A stretch of DNA of 64,000 bases from Acidisphaera sp. L21 (GTDB taxonomy: Bacteria > Pseudomonadota > Alphaproteobacteria > Acetobacterales > Acetobacteraceae): assembly GCF_009765685.1 (NCBI RefSeq), contig NZ_LMUY01000008.1:53297-117296 (forward strand), given 5' to 3'. The stretch's first letter is position 1. Every line of letters starts with the position of its first letter. Shown one piece after another: positions 18,930 through 27,742 of the stretch. The notes below the pieces were generated by a model. That model searched no databases. It had not been told where the DNA came from and saw nothing but the letters and a program-made list of their open reading frames with translations. A program made the translations under genes and the position numbers.

Positions 18930-20987
18930 TCATGGCGCCTGCCGCCGGTTGCCCGCCGCAGCCATGTCGTCACCCCGGGGATCCAGCACGATCGTGCATT
19001 GTAGGCCACCCGGCCGGAAGTCGAGCTTGGTCGACGCTTTCAGCTCGAAGGCGAGCCCTTGCTCGATCAGGTTGCGGCCAAAGCCGCGCCGGCTGGGGTT
19101 CACCTCGGTCAACGGCACGCCGTGTTCCAGCCATGCCAGTGTTAGCACGTCCCGGCCGGTGCGCGCGGCCGCAACCGGCGGTTCCAACCGCCAACGCACG
19201 GCAATCTGGCCGGACGGGATGGACAACGCCCCGTATTTCAAGGCGTTGGTCGTCAGTTCATGCAAGGCGAGGCCCAACACGCTGGCAACCTTGTCGGACA
19301 GCACCACGGGTGGCCCTTCAATGGACACCTGGCGATCGTTTTGGCCGCCATGCGCCGCCAATTCTTCGGCGACTAATTCCTCCAGCATGACATTACGCTC
19401 GGGCGTGCGCGCCGCCACGCTTTGGGACCGCGCCAAGGCGCCGAGCCGCCCGGCAAAATGGTCCGCGAAATGGTCCATATCCACGCTCGATTGCAGCGTC
19501 CGCTTCAGCAGCGAGCGCACGACCGCCAAAATGTCCTTCACCCGGTGCTGCATGTCCGCCAGCATCAGTCCTTGCCGGCTTTCCGCCTGGCGCCGCTCGT
19601 CGATGTCGGTGCAGGAGCCGAACCAGCGCACCACCCCCCCCTGCCGGTCCAACTGCGGCACCGCGCGTATCAGGAACCAGCACCAGGCACCCGTGGCGGC
19701 GCGAAATCGGATCTCGTGCTGCATCGTGCTGCCCCGCTCGGCCGCGGCCCGCCATAGCGAGTCCGCTTCCTCACGATCATCGGGGTGAACGGCATCCCAC
19801 CAGCCGCGCCCCAGTGCCGCCTCAACCGCCAGGCCGGTGAAGCTGTGAAACGGTGGATTGACGTAATCCCAATCCCGCGACGGACGCGCGATGAAGAGAA
19901 ACGCCGGCACGCTGGCCGCCATCAGATGCAGCCGTTCCTCGCTCTCGCGCCGGGCCTGGTTGGCGTTATGGGTGGCGCTCACATCGATGAAGGCCAGCAC
20001 CACGCCAGCAGTCGCGGCTCGGCTATCGCGATAGGGCAGCATCCGGGCCAGGAACCGGCGGCCGTCCAGCGTACCGTCGATTTCGCGCTCCAGCATGGTG
20101 GCGCTCCGCAATACATTGCGCAGATCCGCAGTCAGGTTCGGGTAGTCGACATCAGCGGTCAAATCGCCGAGCGGACGGCCCAGATCGGCGTCGGATAGAC
20201 GGAACATGCCGCATGCCAACGGGGTAAAGGTTCGGATGCGAAGGTCTTCATCCAGGAAGACGATGGCGATCCGCGTGCTGTCCAGCAAATTGCGAATGTC
20301 GGTATGGGCCAGGTCTAGCTCGACCACCCGGTCGGTCAGCTCGCCATTCAGCACCCGCAGTTCTTCGGTGGCGACTTCCAGCTCGGCATTGGTCGCCTCC
20401 AGTGCCTCGGCCGCGGCCTGGTAGTCGGCATTGCTTGCGATCAGGTCGAGCGTGGTGGCGCTAAGCCGGTGATTGGAGTGCTTCAACGCACTTGCCAAGC
20501 GGTCGAGCTGGATCTGCCGCTCCGGCCGGGCGGGCGACAGATCGGGGCCGGCCTGCTGGAACAGTATCAACAAGCGGCGCTCCCCGGCGTCGGCGGCCGG
20601 CAGTGGCTCCACCACCAGGCTCACCAATAGGGACGGGCCGGTAGCCTGGTCCATCGTCGTGGTCGCGCGGCCGATGCGGCCGGTGACCCGGGTCCAACGG
20701 ATCAGCTTGCGCAGTTCCGGCAGGGTTTCGGGCCGCGCCATGCTGGCCAGGCTCAACGACGCCGGGCCAGTGGCTTCTAGAAACCAGCCGGTTCCTTCCG
20801 AGAACAATACCACGCAGTCAGCCTCGTCGATGACGACATAGGCCGGGGCGTGTTGGGCCGCGATGCGCTGCGCGTCGGATGCAAGCGCCTTGTCTGCTCT
20901 GGCCGAACCATCGGCCGGTCGCGTCAAGGGGGGCACAGGAAACCCTCGGTTCTGCCAAGCGGTCGGGGATACGACGGCGATCTGCAT
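18930..20987 (-). CDS. Soluble HWE-family sensor histidine kinase with three PAS-like units, related to the rear half of CheB/CheR-fused kinases
   Basis: About 685 residues. Order: a PAS-like domain (APAYVVIDEADCVVLF near residue 60), a coiled coil (ALEATNAELEVATEELRVLNGEL, split around residue 200), a PAS_10-type unit (LLDSTRIAIVFLDEDLRIRTF), and a PAS/PAC unit (WDYVNPPFHSFTGLAV to GSCTDIDERRQ). A HWE kinase core follows: H-box MQHRVKDILAVVRSLL, N-box LALHELTTNALKYGAL, W-x-E near LAWLEHG, and a C-terminal GFGRNLIEQGL ATP-lid region. The first PAS, coiled coil and PAS_10 are the usual order behind CheR in CheB-CheR-PAS proteins; CheB and CheR are absent. No membrane segment is seen. Start ATG 20987 is preferred; an overlapping GTG at 21095 is possible. 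It follows an ABC operon by 56 bases. No response regulator is adjacent. Confidence 0.85.
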   Translation of the reverse strand: MQIAVVSPTAWQNRGFPVPPLTRPADGSARADKALASDAQRIAAQHAPAYVVIDEADCVVLFSEGTGWFLEATGPASLSLASMARPETLPELRKLIRWTRVTGRIGRATTTMDQATGPSLLVSLVVEPLPAADAGERRLLILFQQAGPDLSPARPERQIQLDRLASALKHSNHRLSATTLDLIASNADYQAAAEALEATNAELEVATEELRVLNGELTDRVVELDLAHTDIRNLLDSTRIAIVFLDEDLRIRTFTPLACGMFRLSDADLGRPLGDLTADVDYPNLTADLRNVLRSATMLEREIDGTLDGRRFLARMLPYRDSRAATAGVVLAFIDVSATHNANQARRESEERLHLMAASVPAFLFIARPSRDWDYVNPPFHSFTGLAVEAALGRGWWDAVHPDDREEADSLWRAAAERGSTMQHEIRFRAATGAWCWFLIRAVPQLDRQGGVVRWFGSCTDIDERRQAESRQGLMLADMQHRVKDILAVVRSLLKRTLQSSVDMDHFADHFAGRLGALARSQSVAARTPERNVMLEELVAEELAAHGGQNDRQVSIEGPPVVLSDKVASVLGLALHELTTNALKYGALSIPSGQIAVRWRLEPPVAAARTGRDVLTLAWLEHGVPLTEVNPSRRGFGRNLIEQGLAFELKASTKLDFRPGGLQCTIVLDPRGDDMAAAGNRRQAP

Positions 20988-21043
20988 GGCCAGCGTAATG
21001 AGAACCAACGTTTCGGTCCAGCGCGCGAGGCGAACCTCATCGT

Positions 21044-21832
21044 CTAGCGATCCCGCCGCACGGCGCTCTCGTGCCAGCGGTGCAGCACCAGCCACGAGAG
21101 CAGGCTGGTGCAGCCGTAGATCACGATCCCGGTCAGCGACAGCAGCACCAGCGCGGCATACATGCGGGGAATGTCCAAGCGGTAGCCGCTCTCAAGGATG
21201 CGGTAGGCGAGCCCGGTGCCCCCGGTGGCGGTGCCGGCGGTGAACTCGGCCACCACGGCGCCAATCAGGCTCAAGCCCCCGGCGATGCGAAGGCCGGCCA
21301 GGAAATACGGCATCGCGGCAGGCAGGCGCAGATACCACAGCACCTGGCCGCGCCGGGCCCGGTAAAGCTGCATCAGATCCAGCATGTTGTGGTCGACCGA
21401 GTTCAGCCCCAGCGTGGTGTTGGACAAAATTGGGAAGAACGCCACCAGCCAGGCGCAAATCAGCAAGGCCAGGCGGGTGTCGTGCACGTAGATCAGAATC
21501 AGCGGCGCGATGGCGATGATCGGCGTCACCTGAAGCACTACCGCGTAGGGGAACAGGCTCGCCTCCACCCAGCGGGATTGCGCGAACAGGATGGCCAGGC
21601 CGCCCCCGCCGACGATAGCCGCCAGCAGCGCCATCAGGGTGATGTCCAGCGTCACCCACAGCGAACTGGACAGTGTGCCCCAATCCTCGATCAGCTTGGC
21701 GCCGATCGCGAGCGGGCTGGGCAGGATGTAGGGCGGGATATCGTTCAGCCGCACCACCGCCTCCCACGCCACCAGTACGACGATGCCGGTGACAATCGGC
21801 AGCAGGGCCAGCAGAAGGCGCTGGCTACGCAT
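21044..21832 (-). CDS. ABC transporter permease, SsuC/ThiX-like
   Basis: A 262-residue inner-membrane permease of the nitrate/sulfonate/taurine/pyrimidine class. The opening QRLLLALLPIVTGIVVLVAWEA is the usual first membrane segment; IPPYILPSPLAI and the LMQLYRARRGQVLWYLRLPAAMPYFLAGLR coupling loop (split here; it holds the EAA-like region) are typical of SsuC/TauC/ThiX. Only one permease gene is present, so it works as a homodimer. Its start overlaps the upstream ATPase stop by 8 bases, indicating translational coupling. With the NMT1-like binding protein and the ATPase it forms a complete importer. Substrate: a thiamine-pyrimidine-type or sulfonate-type ligand is plausible, not proven. Confidence 0.88.
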   Translation of the reverse strand: MRSQRLLLALLPIVTGIVVLVAWEAVVRLNDIPPYILPSPLAIGAKLIEDWGTLSSSLWVTLDITLMALLAAIVGGGGLAILFAQSRWVEASLFPYAVVLQVTPIIAIAPLILIYVHDTRLALLICAWLVAFFPILSNTTLGLNSVDHNMLDLMQLYRARRGQVLWYLRLPAAMPYFLAGLRIAGGLSLIGAVVAEFTAGTATGGTGLAYRILESGYRLDIPRMYAALVLLSLTGIVIYGCTSLLSWLVLHRWHESAVRRDR

Positions 21833-22577
21833 GGATGGCGGACTTCAGCGCTGCGGAGACGGTGCGGCAATCGGCGACGTAGCTGGGGGCGCTGCGGTAT
21901 TCCTCCGTGCGCGCCGTTGGCGGCGGCAGGGGAATGTCGGCGACGACCCTGCCGGGTCGCGGCGCCATGACGACGATGCGGCTGGAGAGGTAGACCGACT
22001 CGTAGACACTGTGGGTGACGAACACGATCGTCAAGCCGTGGCCTTGCCAGAGCCGCAGCAGGTCGTCGTTCAGGTTGCCGCGGGTGATCTCGTCCAGCGC
22101 GGCAAAGGGCTCGTCCAGCAGCAGCAGGTCGGGCTGGGTGGCGATGGCGCGGGCGATGGAGACGCGCATCTTCATTCCGCCGGATAGCTGGCGCGGATAG
22201 GCGCGGGCGAAGCTGGTCAGCCCCACCCGCTCCAAGGCGTCCGCCACCCGGGGTTCGGCGTCGCCACGGGACAGCCCGGCCATCTGCAGGGGCAGGCGCA
22301 CATTGCCCCAGACGGTGCGCCACGGCATCAGCGTCGGCTCCTGGAACACGAAGCCCAGCTTGGCGCCGGCCGGGCGCTGCACCGTGCCGGCGGTGGGCTC
22401 GCCCAGGCCGGCCATCAACCGCAGGGCGGTGGATTTGCCGCAGCCGGACGGGCCGAGCAGGCTCAGGAACTCGCCCCGGCGCACGGCCAGATCCAATCCG
22501 TCCAGGGCGACCGTGCCGTTGGGGAAGGCTTTACGCACGCCGGACAGGCGGAGGAGTGGTTCGTCGGCCGGGCTCAG
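21825..22577 (-). CDS. ABC transporter ATP-binding protein, SsuB/ThiZ-like, probable CTG start
   Basis: About 250 residues with Walker A GPSGCGKST, Q-loop GFVFQEPTLMPW, signature LSGGMKMR and Walker B LLLLDEPFAALDE; FVTHSVYESVYL carries the switch His. FQEPTLMPW and the SVYESVYLS form are typical of nitrate/sulfonate/ThiZ ATPases. The open frame continues far into the preceding gene, but that part is out of frame with the real binding protein. The domain's first strand (LLRLSGVRKAF) begins just after the binding-protein stop. The only suitable start is CTG at 22577, within CTGA that includes the TGA of the upstream gene. A GTG inside VRKAF would cut off the first strand. The start is therefore an inference. 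Confidence 0.85.
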   Translation of the reverse strand: MSPADEPLLRLSGVRKAFPNGTVALDGLDLAVRRGEFLSLLGPSGCGKSTALRLMAGLGEPTAGTVQRPAGAKLGFVFQEPTLMPWRTVWGNVRLPLQMAGLSRGDAEPRVADALERVGLTSFARAYPRQLSGGMKMRVSIARAIATQPDLLLLDEPFAALDEITRGNLNDDLLRLWQGHGLTIVFVTHSVYESVYLSSRIVVMAPRPGRVVADIPLPPPTARTEEYRSAPSYVADCRTVSAALKSAIHA

Positions 22578-23578
22578 GGCTTCGGCGCCAGGTCGTGTTT
22601 CTGATTCACGAAGTCCAAGGTGTAGGCTTTGTGGAAGTCCAGATCGGGTTTGTAGAGCCCGGCCTTGACCATCGTGTCGAAGAAACCCCTCCATCGCGCC
22701 TCCGTCATCGCACCGATCCCAAGGGCGAGGCTGTCGCCGGAATCGACGATGCCGTATTGGCGCATCACCTTGACGGAGTTGGCGAGCACGTCCTCCGTGA
22801 TGTCCGGATTGTCCTTGTGGATCAGCACGTTGCCCGGTGCCGGATCGTCCATGTAGCTCCGCCACCCCTCGATCGACGCCTCGATGAACGCGCGCACGAC
22901 CTGCGGCTTGTCGTGCACCAGCTTGGACGTGGTGAGGATCGTGGTGGAGTAGCTGTCGTAGCCATGGTCGGCGAGCAGGTTGACCACCGGTTTGATCCCC
23001 GTCGCCTTCTCGATCTGATACGGCTCGGACGAGACGAAGCCCTGCTGGATGGCCGTCTTGTCGGCGATGAACGGCGCAACGGAGAAATTGTATGGGCGGA
23101 TCTGGTCGTCGGTGAAGCCGTATTTCGCTTTCAGGAACAGCCACGACCCGGTGCGCGTCGCCCCCCCGATCATGATCGGCTTGCCCTTCATCTGCTCCAG
23201 CGTGTCGCTGCCGGTGCCGGGATGGGAGATCAGCACCTGCGGGTCCTTCTGGAAGAACGCGGCGACGGCCACCACGGGAATGCCCTGCTGCGCCATCGCC
23301 ATGGCGCCGAAGCTGCCGGAGGAGATTTGGAAATCCACCACCCCCGCCGCAACCTGCTGCAGCGGATTGGTCTGCGGTCCGCCCATGCGGATGGTCACGT
23401 CCAGCCCGTGCGCCTTGAAATATCCTTTGGCGACCGCCTGGTAGAACCCGCCATGCTCCGCCTCCGCCAACCAGTCGGTGCCGAACGTTACCTTGGTGAG
23501 TGCGCCCTGCGCCAAAGCGGGCCGGGCCAGCGGGGCAGCGAGGGCGGCGGCGAGCAGTGTCCGGCGGCGGGCTAGCAT
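22574..23578 (-). CDS. NMT1/THI5-like ABC transporter substrate-binding protein (ThiY/SsuA-type)
   Basis: A 334-residue exported binding protein. The leader MLARRRTLLAAALAAPL ends near PALAQG (residue ~24), with adjacent arginines (RRRTLL). The mature start TFGTDWLAEAEHGGFYQAVAKGYF closely follows the ThiY/THI5 pattern (TDW...H.G.Y.A...GYF), and VAAGVVDFQISSGSF and SSEPYQIEK fit the same NMT1 family. This points to a pyrimidine-like or other small aromatic ligand; nitrate, sulfonate or taurine relatives remain possible. It is the first gene of a three-gene importer, with the HWE kinase downstream. The upstream 80 bases show no TPP-riboswitch core, which argues mildly against thiamine control. 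Confidence 0.88.
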   Translation of the reverse strand: MLARRRTLLAAALAAPLARPALAQGALTKVTFGTDWLAEAEHGGFYQAVAKGYFKAHGLDVTIRMGGPQTNPLQQVAAGVVDFQISSGSFGAMAMAQQGIPVVAVAAFFQKDPQVLISHPGTGSDTLEQMKGKPIMIGGATRTGSWLFLKAKYGFTDDQIRPYNFSVAPFIADKTAIQQGFVSSEPYQIEKATGIKPVVNLLADHGYDSYSTTILTTSKLVHDKPQVVRAFIEASIEGWRSYMDDPAPGNVLIHKDNPDITEDVLANSVKVMRQYGIVDSGDSLALGIGAMTEARWRGFFDTMVKAGLYKPDLDFHKAYTLDFVNQKHDLAPKP

Positions 23579-23658
23579 GGGCGGGCTCCGTAGCAGGGGC
23601 GATGGCGGAGCCTAAGCGAAGTGGCGCGCCGCGGTCACGGGGTCATGGCGCGATTCTG

Positions 23659-24132
23659 TCACAGCCGCCCAAACAGCCGCCGTGCCGTGATGGCGATGAC
23701 GTCATAGGGATACGCCACGCACTCTCGCAGCCGCCAATACCACACCCGGCGCTCCCGCGGCGGTGGCGGGCAGTGGGCGGTACGCACGCCGACCGCGCGC
23801 ATCAGCATGGCGCAGCGCGGCAGGTGGTAGTCGCTGCTGACGATGCGCACCGGGCCGGGGCTCGCCCCCAGCAGGCGCGCGCAGGCCACGGCGGACGACA
23901 GCGTGTCGGTGGCCGTTTCCTCCAGCGTGATGTGGTCGGGGGGCACACCGAACCCGGTCAGGATGGCGGCCATGACGCTGGCCTCGGACGGGCCGTGACG
24001 GCCGACAGCGCCCGTTGGCATGTAGTGGGAAGTGACGCCGCCGCAGCGAAACGCCGCCTCGACCCGGCCCTGCAACGTCAGGCTAGGGCGGCCGCCGGGA
24101 AGGATGGCGGCGCCGAAGATGATGATGGTCAT
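23659..24132 (-). CDS. YdcF/SanA-like DUF218 domain protein
   Basis: A 157-residue protein carrying the DUF218 pattern: IIIFGAAILPGGRPSLTLQGRVEAA at the N-terminus (split by short turns), then a central THYM-like region, EETATDTLSSAV (the E-x-x-x-x-T/N-T motif) and VRIVSSDYHLPRCAMLMRA. DUF218 proteins (ElyC, SanA, YdcF) are linked to envelope integrity or bind SAM-like ligands, with no settled reaction. There is no clear membrane anchor, so it is cytosolic or peripheral. The ATG at 24132 overlaps the upstream methyltransferase stop as ATGA, so the two are co-translated and may work together. It ends 81 bases before the NMT1-like operon start on the same strand. Confidence 0.8.
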   Translation of the reverse strand: MTIIIFGAAILPGGRPSLTLQGRVEAAFRCGGVTSHYMPTGAVGRHGPSEASVMAAILTGFGVPPDHITLEETATDTLSSAVACARLLGASPGPVRIVSSDYHLPRCAMLMRAVGVRTAHCPPPPRERRVWYWRLRECVAYPYDVIAITARRLFGRL

Positions 24133-25367
24133 GGTGGCGGCGCCAGCAGCAGGCGGTTGAGCGCGGCGAGCGGCGTGTACGTTTCCCGCCAGGCGCGGGT
24201 GAACGCCTCGGCGGAGGTGCGGCCGGCCATTTCCGCGGCGATGGCGGCAACGCTGCGTTGGCCGTCCACCAGGCGCAGGATGGCCGCCGCCAAGGGGGGC
24301 AGTGGCACCGGGTGGCGCAGCCCGTCGAACAGGAAGGGCAGCGTGCCGTCCGGCCGGATGTGCTTGGCCAACTCGGCGCCGGGCATTTCACGCATGACGG
24401 GGACCGCCGCCGGGTTGGCAAAGTCCGGCGGCGGAGGGGCATCTGCGGCGCGCACGGCGTAGACGACGTGGGTGCTGATGTTGCCGCACAGGGATTCTGC
24501 CAGGGCGGCGCGTTCCACCGGGTTCAGCGCGGCGGCGCGGGCGCGCAGGCGTGGGTCCGGCAGGTAGATGGCCGGGTCGTAGCGCAATGGCTCCATCCAG
24601 CAGGTGATTTGCAGCCCGGCATCGGCCAACAGGGCGTGCAAGGCGGGCACGTCGTAGGCGCGGTCGCGCGGGTTCAACAGTAGATCGTAGAGCCCGGCGT
24701 CACCCCCGCTGATGTGGTCGGCGAACAGGGTGTTCTGCCGTAGCCAGGCGGAGTCCGGCAGGTGACGCATCATCCGGCGCGCCGTGTCCAGCCGGGCGGA
24801 TGGCGCTTCCGCCTCCGGCGCCAACAGCCGCAGCGCGTCCTGCAGCATGTAGACGCCGGTGCGGCCATGTGGGGCGTAGACCATCAGGCCCAGCCCGCCA
24901 CCCGGCGCCAACACGGACAGCAGCGCCTGCAAGCCGGCCGCCGGGTCGGGCAGGTGATGCAGCACGCCGCAGCAATCGATGTAGTCGAACGGGCCAAGAC
25001 CAGAGCCGGGTAGGTCCAGCAGCGAGCCCTCGTGCCAATCCAGCGTCAGCCCGCGCGCGGCGGCCCTGCCCTTGGCAATGGCGGCGGCGGCCCCGGATCG
25101 GTCCAAATACGTCACCCGCCCCGGCCGCCCCATGCTGGCGAGTTGCTGGGCCAGCATGATGGTGCCGTCCCCCGTGCCGCCGCCGGCCACCAGCGCGCGC
25201 AGGGGTTGGGAAGCGGGGCGGGCGGCGCCGAACACCCAATGGTCGACCTCGCGCAGATGGCTGGGGCTGCCGATCACGAGGCGCTTAGCCTCCTCCGCCG
25301 GGTCGCGGGCAGGGTAGGGATAGGCCTCGTATTGCGCGGCCAGGCGGGAGTCTGTTGCGTCGGTCAT
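24129..25367 (-). CDS. SAM-dependent methyltransferase with PqqD-like C-terminal domain
   Basis: A 412-residue protein. The opening YEAYPYPARDP, then RALVAGGGTGDGTIML (SAM motif I), YLDRSGAA, FDYIDCCGVLHHLPDP and LAPGGGLGLMVYAPHGR form a class I methyltransferase of the type often annotated Methyltransf_12. The C-terminal ~90 residues contain PLAAAILRLVDGQRSVAAIA, resembling a PqqD-type winged helix that binds peptides or partners. The YPYP opening is typical of methyltransferases in this broad group that act on proteins or small molecules. The start is ATG 25367; GTG 25376 is possible. It is divergent from the TrmH-family gene with only 22 bases between starts. The substrate is unknown. Confidence 0.78.
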   Translation of the reverse strand: MTDATDSRLAAQYEAYPYPARDPAEEAKRLVIGSPSHLREVDHWVFGAARPASQPLRALVAGGGTGDGTIMLAQQLASMGRPGRVTYLDRSGAAAAIAKGRAAARGLTLDWHEGSLLDLPGSGLGPFDYIDCCGVLHHLPDPAAGLQALLSVLAPGGGLGLMVYAPHGRTGVYMLQDALRLLAPEAEAPSARLDTARRMMRHLPDSAWLRQNTLFADHISGGDAGLYDLLLNPRDRAYDVPALHALLADAGLQITCWMEPLRYDPAIYLPDPRLRARAAALNPVERAALAESLCGNISTHVVYAVRAADAPPPPDFANPAAVPVMREMPGAELAKHIRPDGTLPFLFDGLRHPVPLPPLAAAILRLVDGQRSVAAIAAEMAGRTSAEAFTRAWRETYTPLAALNRLLLAPPP

Positions 25368-25389
25368 GGTGTACACCTATCCCGCGCAC

Positions 25390-25956
25390 ATGACGCTCGC
25401 CAGATCACGCGGATATTTCGGCATCGGGGCGGAGGGGACCAGCAAGTCCGCCAATGTCGGCGCGCTGTTGCGCACGGCCCACGCCTTCGGGGCGTCGTTT
25501 TGCTTCAGCGTGGCCGCCGGATACGACGCCCACGCCGCCCGCCGCGCCGACACCGCGGACACGCCATCGCATGTGCCGCTGTGGCGCTTCGCCTCTGTGG
25601 CGGAGATGCAATTGCCGCAGGGCTGCGTGCTGGTGGGGATCGAGCTGCTGGAGGATTCGGTAGAACTGCCGTCGTTCCGCCACCCGTTAAACGCCGCCTA
25701 CGTGCTGGGGCCGGAGCGGTCGGGCCTGTCGCCGGAGATGCTGGCGCAGTGCAAGCACGTGGTGCGCATCCCGACCAGGTTCGCGTTGAACCTGGCGGTG
25801 GCCGGGGCCATCGTGCTGTACGACCGGTTGCTGCAGCACGGGCGCTTCGCCGATCGGCCGGTGGCAACCGGGGGCGCGCCACCGTTGCCGCCTGCAAGCG
25901 GCCATGGCGACCCAACGTTCCGCCAAACCCCGCCGCCATGGCTGGGACGCGAATAG
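25390..25956 (+). CDS. TrmH/SpoU-family RNA methyltransferase
   Basis: A 188-residue SPOUT methyltransferase. The three motifs are NVGALLRTAHAFGA (motif 1), YVLGPERSGLSPEML (motif 2) and IPTRFALNLAVAGAIVLYDR (motif 3; the usual SLN is ALN). The short length without an N-terminal substrate-binding domain resembles TrmL/TrmH-like tRNA 2'-O-methyltransferases, but the target nucleotide cannot be assigned. ATG 25390 is preferred because MTLARSRGYFGIG matches family starts. ATG 25366 is also in frame and would overlap the divergent methyltransferase start. A Pro-rich tail of about 25 residues extends past the knot. Its promoter must lie within the divergent gene. Confidence 0.85.
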   Translation: MTLARSRGYFGIGAEGTSKSANVGALLRTAHAFGASFCFSVAAGYDAHAARRADTADTPSHVPLWRFASVAEMQLPQGCVLVGIELLEDSVELPSFRHPLNAAYVLGPERSGLSPEMLAQCKHVVRIPTRFALNLAVAGAIVLYDRLLQHGRFADRPVATGGAPPLPPASGHGDPTFRQTPPPWLGRE

Positions 25957-26008
25957 AGATCCATCTCACGACTTGTTCCGAACCCGCACCCGCCGTATTT
26001 GTGGCGGC

Positions 26009-26563
26009 ATGCGCCCCACCTTTCTCTGCCTCTTTGCGATGCTGGCCGCGACGCCGGCATTGGCCCAGTCTCGCCAATCCCAATCCCATGCCCCCGCCGC
26101 CAAGCCGGCCGCCCACCCGGCGCCGGCCGCGCCCAAGGCCATCGGCAAGTTCGAGGATTGGACCGCCGCAACCCACCAGGAAGGCGGCGCAACCGTCTGC
26201 TACGCGTTCACCCGCGCCGCATCCTCCACCCCGCCGCTGCCGGGCCGGGGCGACGTGGTGCTGACGGTGACACAGCGGCCCGGTGGGGCACGCGATGCGG
26301 TCGCGATCAGCGCCGGGTTCGCCTACGCACCGAATGCCGAGGTGTCGTTGCAGGTCGAGGGGCCGGCGCTGCCGTTCTACACCAGCCAACGCTCCGCCTT
26401 CGCGCGGGACGGCCATGCCGTCGTCGGCGCGTTCGAGAAGGGGCGCCAGGCCGTGGCCAAGTCCCCCGGCCCGCGCAACGTCACCGTCGTCGACACGTTC
26501 AATCTGCGCGGCTTCTCCACCGCCTTCGCCGCCATCAACAAAGCCTGCCCCGGCAAGGGCTGA
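26009..26563 (+). CDS. Invasion-associated locus B (IalB)-like exported protein
   Basis: A 184-residue protein with a Sec signal ([20 protein letters not shown]) followed by an Ala/Pro/His-rich linker (about residues 21-45). The domain has [35 protein letters not shown] and [20 protein letters not shown], the shape of IalB-family proteins, in which two conserved cysteines flank the domain. Here Cys residues occur in VCYAF and NKACPG. The family is periplasmic or membrane-associated; the name comes from Bartonella and does not imply virulence here. It lies 52 bases after the TrmH-like gene and 1 base before rlmN, so it is probably translated as part of that unit. Confidence 0.8.
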   Translation: MRPTFLCLFAMLAATPALAQSRQSQSHAPAAKPAAHPAPAAPKAIGKFEDWTAATHQEGGATVCYAFTRAASSTPPLPGRGDVVLTVTQRPGGARDAVAISAGFAYAPNAEVSLQVEGPALPFYTSQRSAFARDGHAVVGAFEKGRQAVAKSPGPRNVTVVDTFNLRGFSTAFAAINKACPGKG

Positions 26564-26564
26564 C

Positions 26565-27734
26565 ATGTCCGCCACCCTCACCGAGTCCGAGCGCGACCGC
26601 GTCCTGGCGAAGTCGGCGCTGTTCTCCCCACCGCCGGTGGCGCTACCGGACGGGCGACGCGAACTGGTGGGGTTGAGCCGGCCGGAACTGATCGAGGAGC
26701 TGGCTGCGATCGGTGAAAAGGCGTTTCGGGCCAAGCAATTGTGGCACTGGATCTACCACCAGGGCACCACCGATTTCTCGGCCATGTCCTCCATCGCCCG
26801 ACCCCTGCAGGAGAAACTGGCGCAGCGCTTCGTCATCGGCCGGCCCGGTGTCGCGACCGAGCAGACCAGCATCGACGGCACCCGCAAATTCCTGTTCCGC
26901 TTCCGCGACGGGCAGGAGGCCGAGACCGTCTACATCCCCGACCGGCAGGAAGATCGCGGCGCCGTCTGCATCTCCTCCCAGGTGGGCTGCACGCTGTCGT
27001 GCAAATTCTGTCACACCGGCACGCAAAAGCTGGTGCGCAACCTGGGCGCGGCGGAGATCGTGGGCCAGTTCATGGCGGCACGGGATGCCTATGCCGAATG
27101 GCCGTCACCCCGCGGCGAAACACCCCGGCTGCTGTCCACCATCGTGCTGATGGGCATGGGCGAGCCGCTATACAATTACGAGAACGTCGCCCGGGCGATG
27201 CAGATCGTGATGGATAACGAGGGCATCGCGCTATCCCGCCGTCGCATCACGCTGTCCACCTCCGGCGTCGTGCCGATGATGGATCGGTGTGGCGAGGAAT
27301 TGGGCGTCAACCTGGCCGTGTCGTTGCACGCGGTGCGGGACGATCTGCGGGACGAGATCGTGCCGTTGAACCGGAAATACCCGATCAAGGAGTTGCTGGC
27401 GGCGTGCCGGCGCTATCCTGGCTCCTCCAACTCCCGCAGGATCACCTTCGAATACGTGATGCTGCGCGACGTGAACGACAGCGAGACGGATGCGCGCGAA
27501 CTGGTGCGGCTGATCGCCGGCCTACCGGCCAAGGTGAACCTGATCCCGTTCAACCCGTGGCCCGGCAGCATCTACGAGCCCAGCACGACGGCCCAACTGA
27601 ACAAATTCGCCAGTATCGTCATGGATGCCGGCTTCTCCAGCCCGGTGCGCACCCCGCGCGGCCAGGACATCCTCGCCGCCTGCGGGCAACTTCGGACGGA
27701 GAGCGAGCGGGTTCGGGTTCGCCCCGCCGCCTAG
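26565..27734 (+). CDS. rlmN: Dual-specificity 23S rRNA/tRNA adenine-C2 methyltransferase (radical SAM)
   Basis: A 389-residue radical-SAM enzyme that methylates C2 of A2503 in 23S rRNA and A37 in some tRNAs. The Fe-S motif is CTLSCKFC (within [16 protein letters not shown]). Also seen are [32 protein letters not shown] and the C-terminal [16 protein letters not shown], which carries the catalytic Cys near the end; the other catalytic Cys is the one in [11 protein letters not shown]. The start at 26565 gives [14 protein letters not shown], 1 base after the IalB-like stop. A much longer open frame to 26283 is just read-through of the neighbour. A strong two-part hairpin follows the stop. Confidence 0.96.
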   Translation: MSATLTESERDRVLAKSALFSPPPVALPDGRRELVGLSRPELIEELAAIGEKAFRAKQLWHWIYHQGTTDFSAMSSIARPLQEKLAQRFVIGRPGVATEQTSIDGTRKFLFRFRDGQEAETVYIPDRQEDRGAVCISSQVGCTLSCKFCHTGTQKLVRNLGAAEIVGQFMAARDAYAEWPSPRGETPRLLSTIVLMGMGEPLYNYENVARAMQIVMDNEGIALSRRRITLSTSGVVPMMDRCGEELGVNLAVSLHAVRDDLRDEIVPLNRKYPIKELLAACRRYPGSSNSRRITFEYVMLRDVNDSETDARELVRLIAGLPAKVNLIPFNPWPGSIYEPSTTAQLNKFASIVMDAGFSSPVRTPRGQDILAACGQLRTESERVRVRPAA

Positions 27735-27742
27735 TCCCCGGG

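Noticed and set aside
22578..23144. Upstream extension of the ABC ATPase frame
   Set aside because: It reads the NMT1-like binding-protein gene in the wrong frame and gives Arg/Gly-rich nonsense without homology.
23579..23658. TPP riboswitch before the ThiY-like gene
   Set aside because: The short leader lacks the CTGAGA and other core bases of the thi box.
26009..26563. Virulence factor on the basis of the IalB name
   Set aside because: IalB-like proteins are common in free-living alphaproteobacteria; nothing else here suggests invasion.
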